64,000 nt of DNA, taken from assembly GCF_029948125.1 (NCBI RefSeq), contig NZ_JASAMB010000001.1, positions 372,001 through 436,000 on the forward strand. Direction: 5' to 3'. This DNA is from Catellatospora sp. KI3 (lineage in GTDB: Bacteria; Actinomycetota; Actinomycetes; Mycobacteriales; Micromonosporaceae). This document shows, one piece after another, positions 62,531-64,000 of the stretch. How positions within the stretch are numbered: position 1 is the stretch's first letter; the number at the start of each line of letters is the position of its first letter. Below the pieces are notes generated by a model, which ran no database searches, had not been told where the DNA came from, and saw only the letters and a program-made list of their open reading frames with translations. The translations under genes were made by a program, and so were the position numbers.

Positions 62531-63790
62531 ATGTCCGCCCCCACCCCCGTCGTCACCAGCTCCGGCGTACCCGCCGACACCGAAGCGCCGAACCGGCGGC
62601 GGCAGTGGCGGGCACGCGCCTGGGCGGTGCTGCCGCCGGTGGTGTCGTACCTGGTCGGGCACCTGCTCTACACGGTCGCCGGGTGGCTGGTGGGCGAGCC
62701 GTACCTGCCGGTGGACGGGCGGGTGCGCGCCGACTCCGGGCTGTACGCCCTGATCGCCTCGCGCGGCTACGACCTGTTCCCCTGCCGCGACGACCCGGGC
62801 CTGGCCCCGCTGTTCTCGCCCGACGCCTGGTGCGGCTCGGCGGGCTGGTTCCCGCTCTACCCCGGCCTGATCAAGGTGATCACCACGATCACGAGCTTCG
62901 GCGAGTACGAGGCGGGCCTGCTGATCACCGAAGTGTGCCTGCTTGCCACCGCGGCGCTGCTGTGGCTGCTGCTGCGGCGCGCCGCCGTGGCGCGCGGGAC
63001 GGCGCTGGCGGTGCTGGCCCTGGCCACGGTGCTGCCCAGCGGGGTCTACCTGCACGCGGTGTTCCCGATGTCGCTGGCCGCCGCGCTGCTGCTGTGCTGC
63101 GTCGTCGCGCTGCACGCGCGGCGGTGGGCGGTGGCGGGCCTGCTCGGGGCGGTGGTCGCGGCGGCGTACCCGGTGGGGATCCTGGTCGCGGCGCTCGGCC
63201 TCGGCCCGGTCGCGGTGCTGCGGCACCGGCGCGAGCTGACCTGGCCGCAGGCGGTGCGCGCGGCGCTGCTGGCGTGCGGGCTGCCGCTGCTCGGCCTGGC
63301 CGCGGTGTTCGCGGTGTACCAGCTGGCGGTCGGGCACTGGGACGCGTACCTGATGATCCAGCGGCACTACGGCAACGGGTTCCACAACCCGCTGACCTCG
63401 CTGTGGCAGCTGGCCACGCAGCCCGCGGTGATCCCGGTGCCGGAGCCGCGGCAGGAGCTGCTGTGGGTGCTGTACGTGTTCACCGACGCGGAGCTGTACT
63501 GGTCACTGGGCCTGGTCCTGCTGTGCGCGGCGGCCGCCGCCCTCGCGGCACGGCGCGGCACCCTCACCCCCGTCGACGTCGGCCTGGCCCTGTACGCCCT
63601 GGCCATGTTCGTCGGGCCGCTGGTCGCCGGGCCGGGCGTGTCCCAGTACCGCTCGCACACCCTCCTGCTGCCCGCCGTCCTCCTCCTGCGCCACCTCTCC
63701 CCCCGCCTCATCCTCTGGCCCTACACCGCCACCGCCCTGGCCATCGCCCTCCCCATGGGCACCCTCTTCTCCACCTGGCTCCTCTTCTAA
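62531..63790 (+). CDS. PIG-V-like membrane mannosyltransferase
   Basis: 419 aa with about ten helices. RADSGLYALIASRGYD and CGSAGWFPLYPGLIKVI match the luminal DxxxY and FPLYP motifs of the PIG-V/GPI mannosyltransferase-like GT-C family in actinobacteria. Probably adds mannose from a polyprenyl donor on the outer membrane face. The ATG at 62531 is 9 nt from GGGGAGG; ATG 62522 is too close to it. Confidence 0.75.
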   Translation: MSAPTPVVTSSGVPADTEAPNRRRQWRARAWAVLPPVVSYLVGHLLYTVAGWLVGEPYLPVDGRVRADSGLYALIASRGYDLFPCRDDPGLAPLFSPDAWCGSAGWFPLYPGLIKVITTITSFGEYEAGLLITEVCLLATAALLWLLLRRAAVARGTALAVLALATVLPSGVYLHAVFPMSLAAALLLCCVVALHARRWAVAGLLGAVVAAAYPVGILVAALGLGPVAVLRHRRELTWPQAVRAALLACGLPLLGLAAVFAVYQLAVGHWDAYLMIQRHYGNGFHNPLTSLWQLATQPAVIPVPEPRQELLWVLYVFTDAELYWSLGLVLLCAAAAALAARRGTLTPVDVGLALYALAMFVGPLVAGPGVSQYRSHTLLLPAVLLLRHLSPRLILWPYTATALAIALPMGTLFSTWLLF

Positions 63791-63810
63791 CCCCCCGCCC
63801 CCGGCCCACC

Positions 63811-63829
63811 CCCACCTCGTTGAGGTGGG
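63811..63829 (+). terminator. Short hairpin terminator
   Basis: An 8-bp stem CCCACCTC/GAGGTGGG with a 3-nt loop, 21 bp beyond the mannosyltransferase stop, within pyrimidine/purine-biased sequence. Confidence 0.6.
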
Positions 63830-63899
63830 CGGGGGGTGGAGGTGGTAACGGGGCGGGGGTAACGTGCGGGGCTTCCGGGTGGCTAGGAGGTTGGTGCGG

Positions 63900-64000
63900 A
63901 TGGTGCCGGAGGGTGTGGATCTGGCGGTACGGACGCTGGGTGACTGCCGGGTGGACTCGCCACTGGCGTCGCTGCTGGACGGCGCGCCGTCCACCGAGCA
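63900..64000 (+). CDS. Start of an unrecognised gene, cut by the window
   Basis: 33 codons visible: MVPEGVDLAVRTLGDCRVDS and PLASLLDGAPSTE. AGGAGG at 63885-63890 supports the ATG at 63900; a GTG at 63894 is an alternative. Too short to assign a family. Confidence 0.6.
   Translation, partial: MVPEGVDLAVRTLGDCRVDSPLASLLDGAPSTE

Overview
The window is very GC-rich DNA from a filamentous-type actinomycete. The gene content fits a Micromonosporaceae-like organism: an atp operon near prmC/tsaC/low-molecular-weight phosphatase, the argS-lysA-hom-thrC block leading towards thrB and rho, a Rho factor with a long Arg/Glu/Gly-rich insertion, several SARP-type regulators, LCP and GH76 proteins, and GTG/TTG starts. 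The species cannot be named from this sequence alone. Nearly all genes were called from reading frame, codon third-position GC, motifs and ribosome binding sites; most long opposite-strand ORFs are GC-driven shadows.

Region 1 (1-7926, all minus strand): the end of an LCP wall-polymer transferase gene, then the F1Fo ATP synthase operon atpI-like-atpB-E-F-H-A-G-D. It stops at a hairpin right after atpD with no atpC. Region 2 (8246-12424) is an accessory block lying between the atp operon and a second atpI-type gene (12410). It holds a small exported protein gene and a four-gene translationally coupled operon (secreted small protein, membrane protein, ABC ATPase, ABC permease). Divergent from that operon is a SARP gene, with four heptamer repeats spaced exactly 11 bp apart in the intergenic DNA. 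Region 3 (12410-24104): atpI-type, LMW-PTP, tsaC, prmC; a three-gene ABC-2 exporter; prfA and rpmE; a T4-like RNA repair pair (Rnl1-type ligase and kinase-phosphatase); a Uma2 protein; and rho.

Region 4 (24494-34271, mostly minus): thrB, then an SPFH/RHH/MFS insertion, thrC, hom, lysA, argS, which is the Thr/Lys branch of aspartate metabolism. Region 5 (34358-36443): DUF3105 and DUF305 exported proteins, a cluster of short inverted/direct repeats and tRNA-Arg(CCG). Region 6 (36444-48989) is accessory: secreted proteins of unknown function, decayed fragments of an AfsR-like regulator and of an EamA transporter, a lower-GC gene-free stretch, a TagF-like glycerophosphotransferase, an SH3-like secreted protein divergent from a large AfsR/SARP regulator, and small membrane proteins.

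Region 7 (49207-64000): a single-polypeptide ECF sigma factor / zinc-finger / transmembrane / extracellular CAP protein, followed by a secreted GH76 enzyme. Then come a methyltransferase, a sugar-nucleotide epimerase, a beta-helix lipoprotein, a helical secreted protein, an amidohydrolase, a HAD phosphatase coupled to a sulfatase with an Ala/Lys-rich tail, a ZIP-like transporter, an HdeD-like protein coupled to the formylglycine-generating enzyme that would activate the sulfatase, a PIG-V-like membrane mannosyltransferase, and the start of an unrecognised gene.

Three families of dispersed palindromic intergenic repeats of fixed length (60, 55 and 50 bp) are visible. The 60-bp family shows compensatory base changes, so its folded form seems to be maintained.
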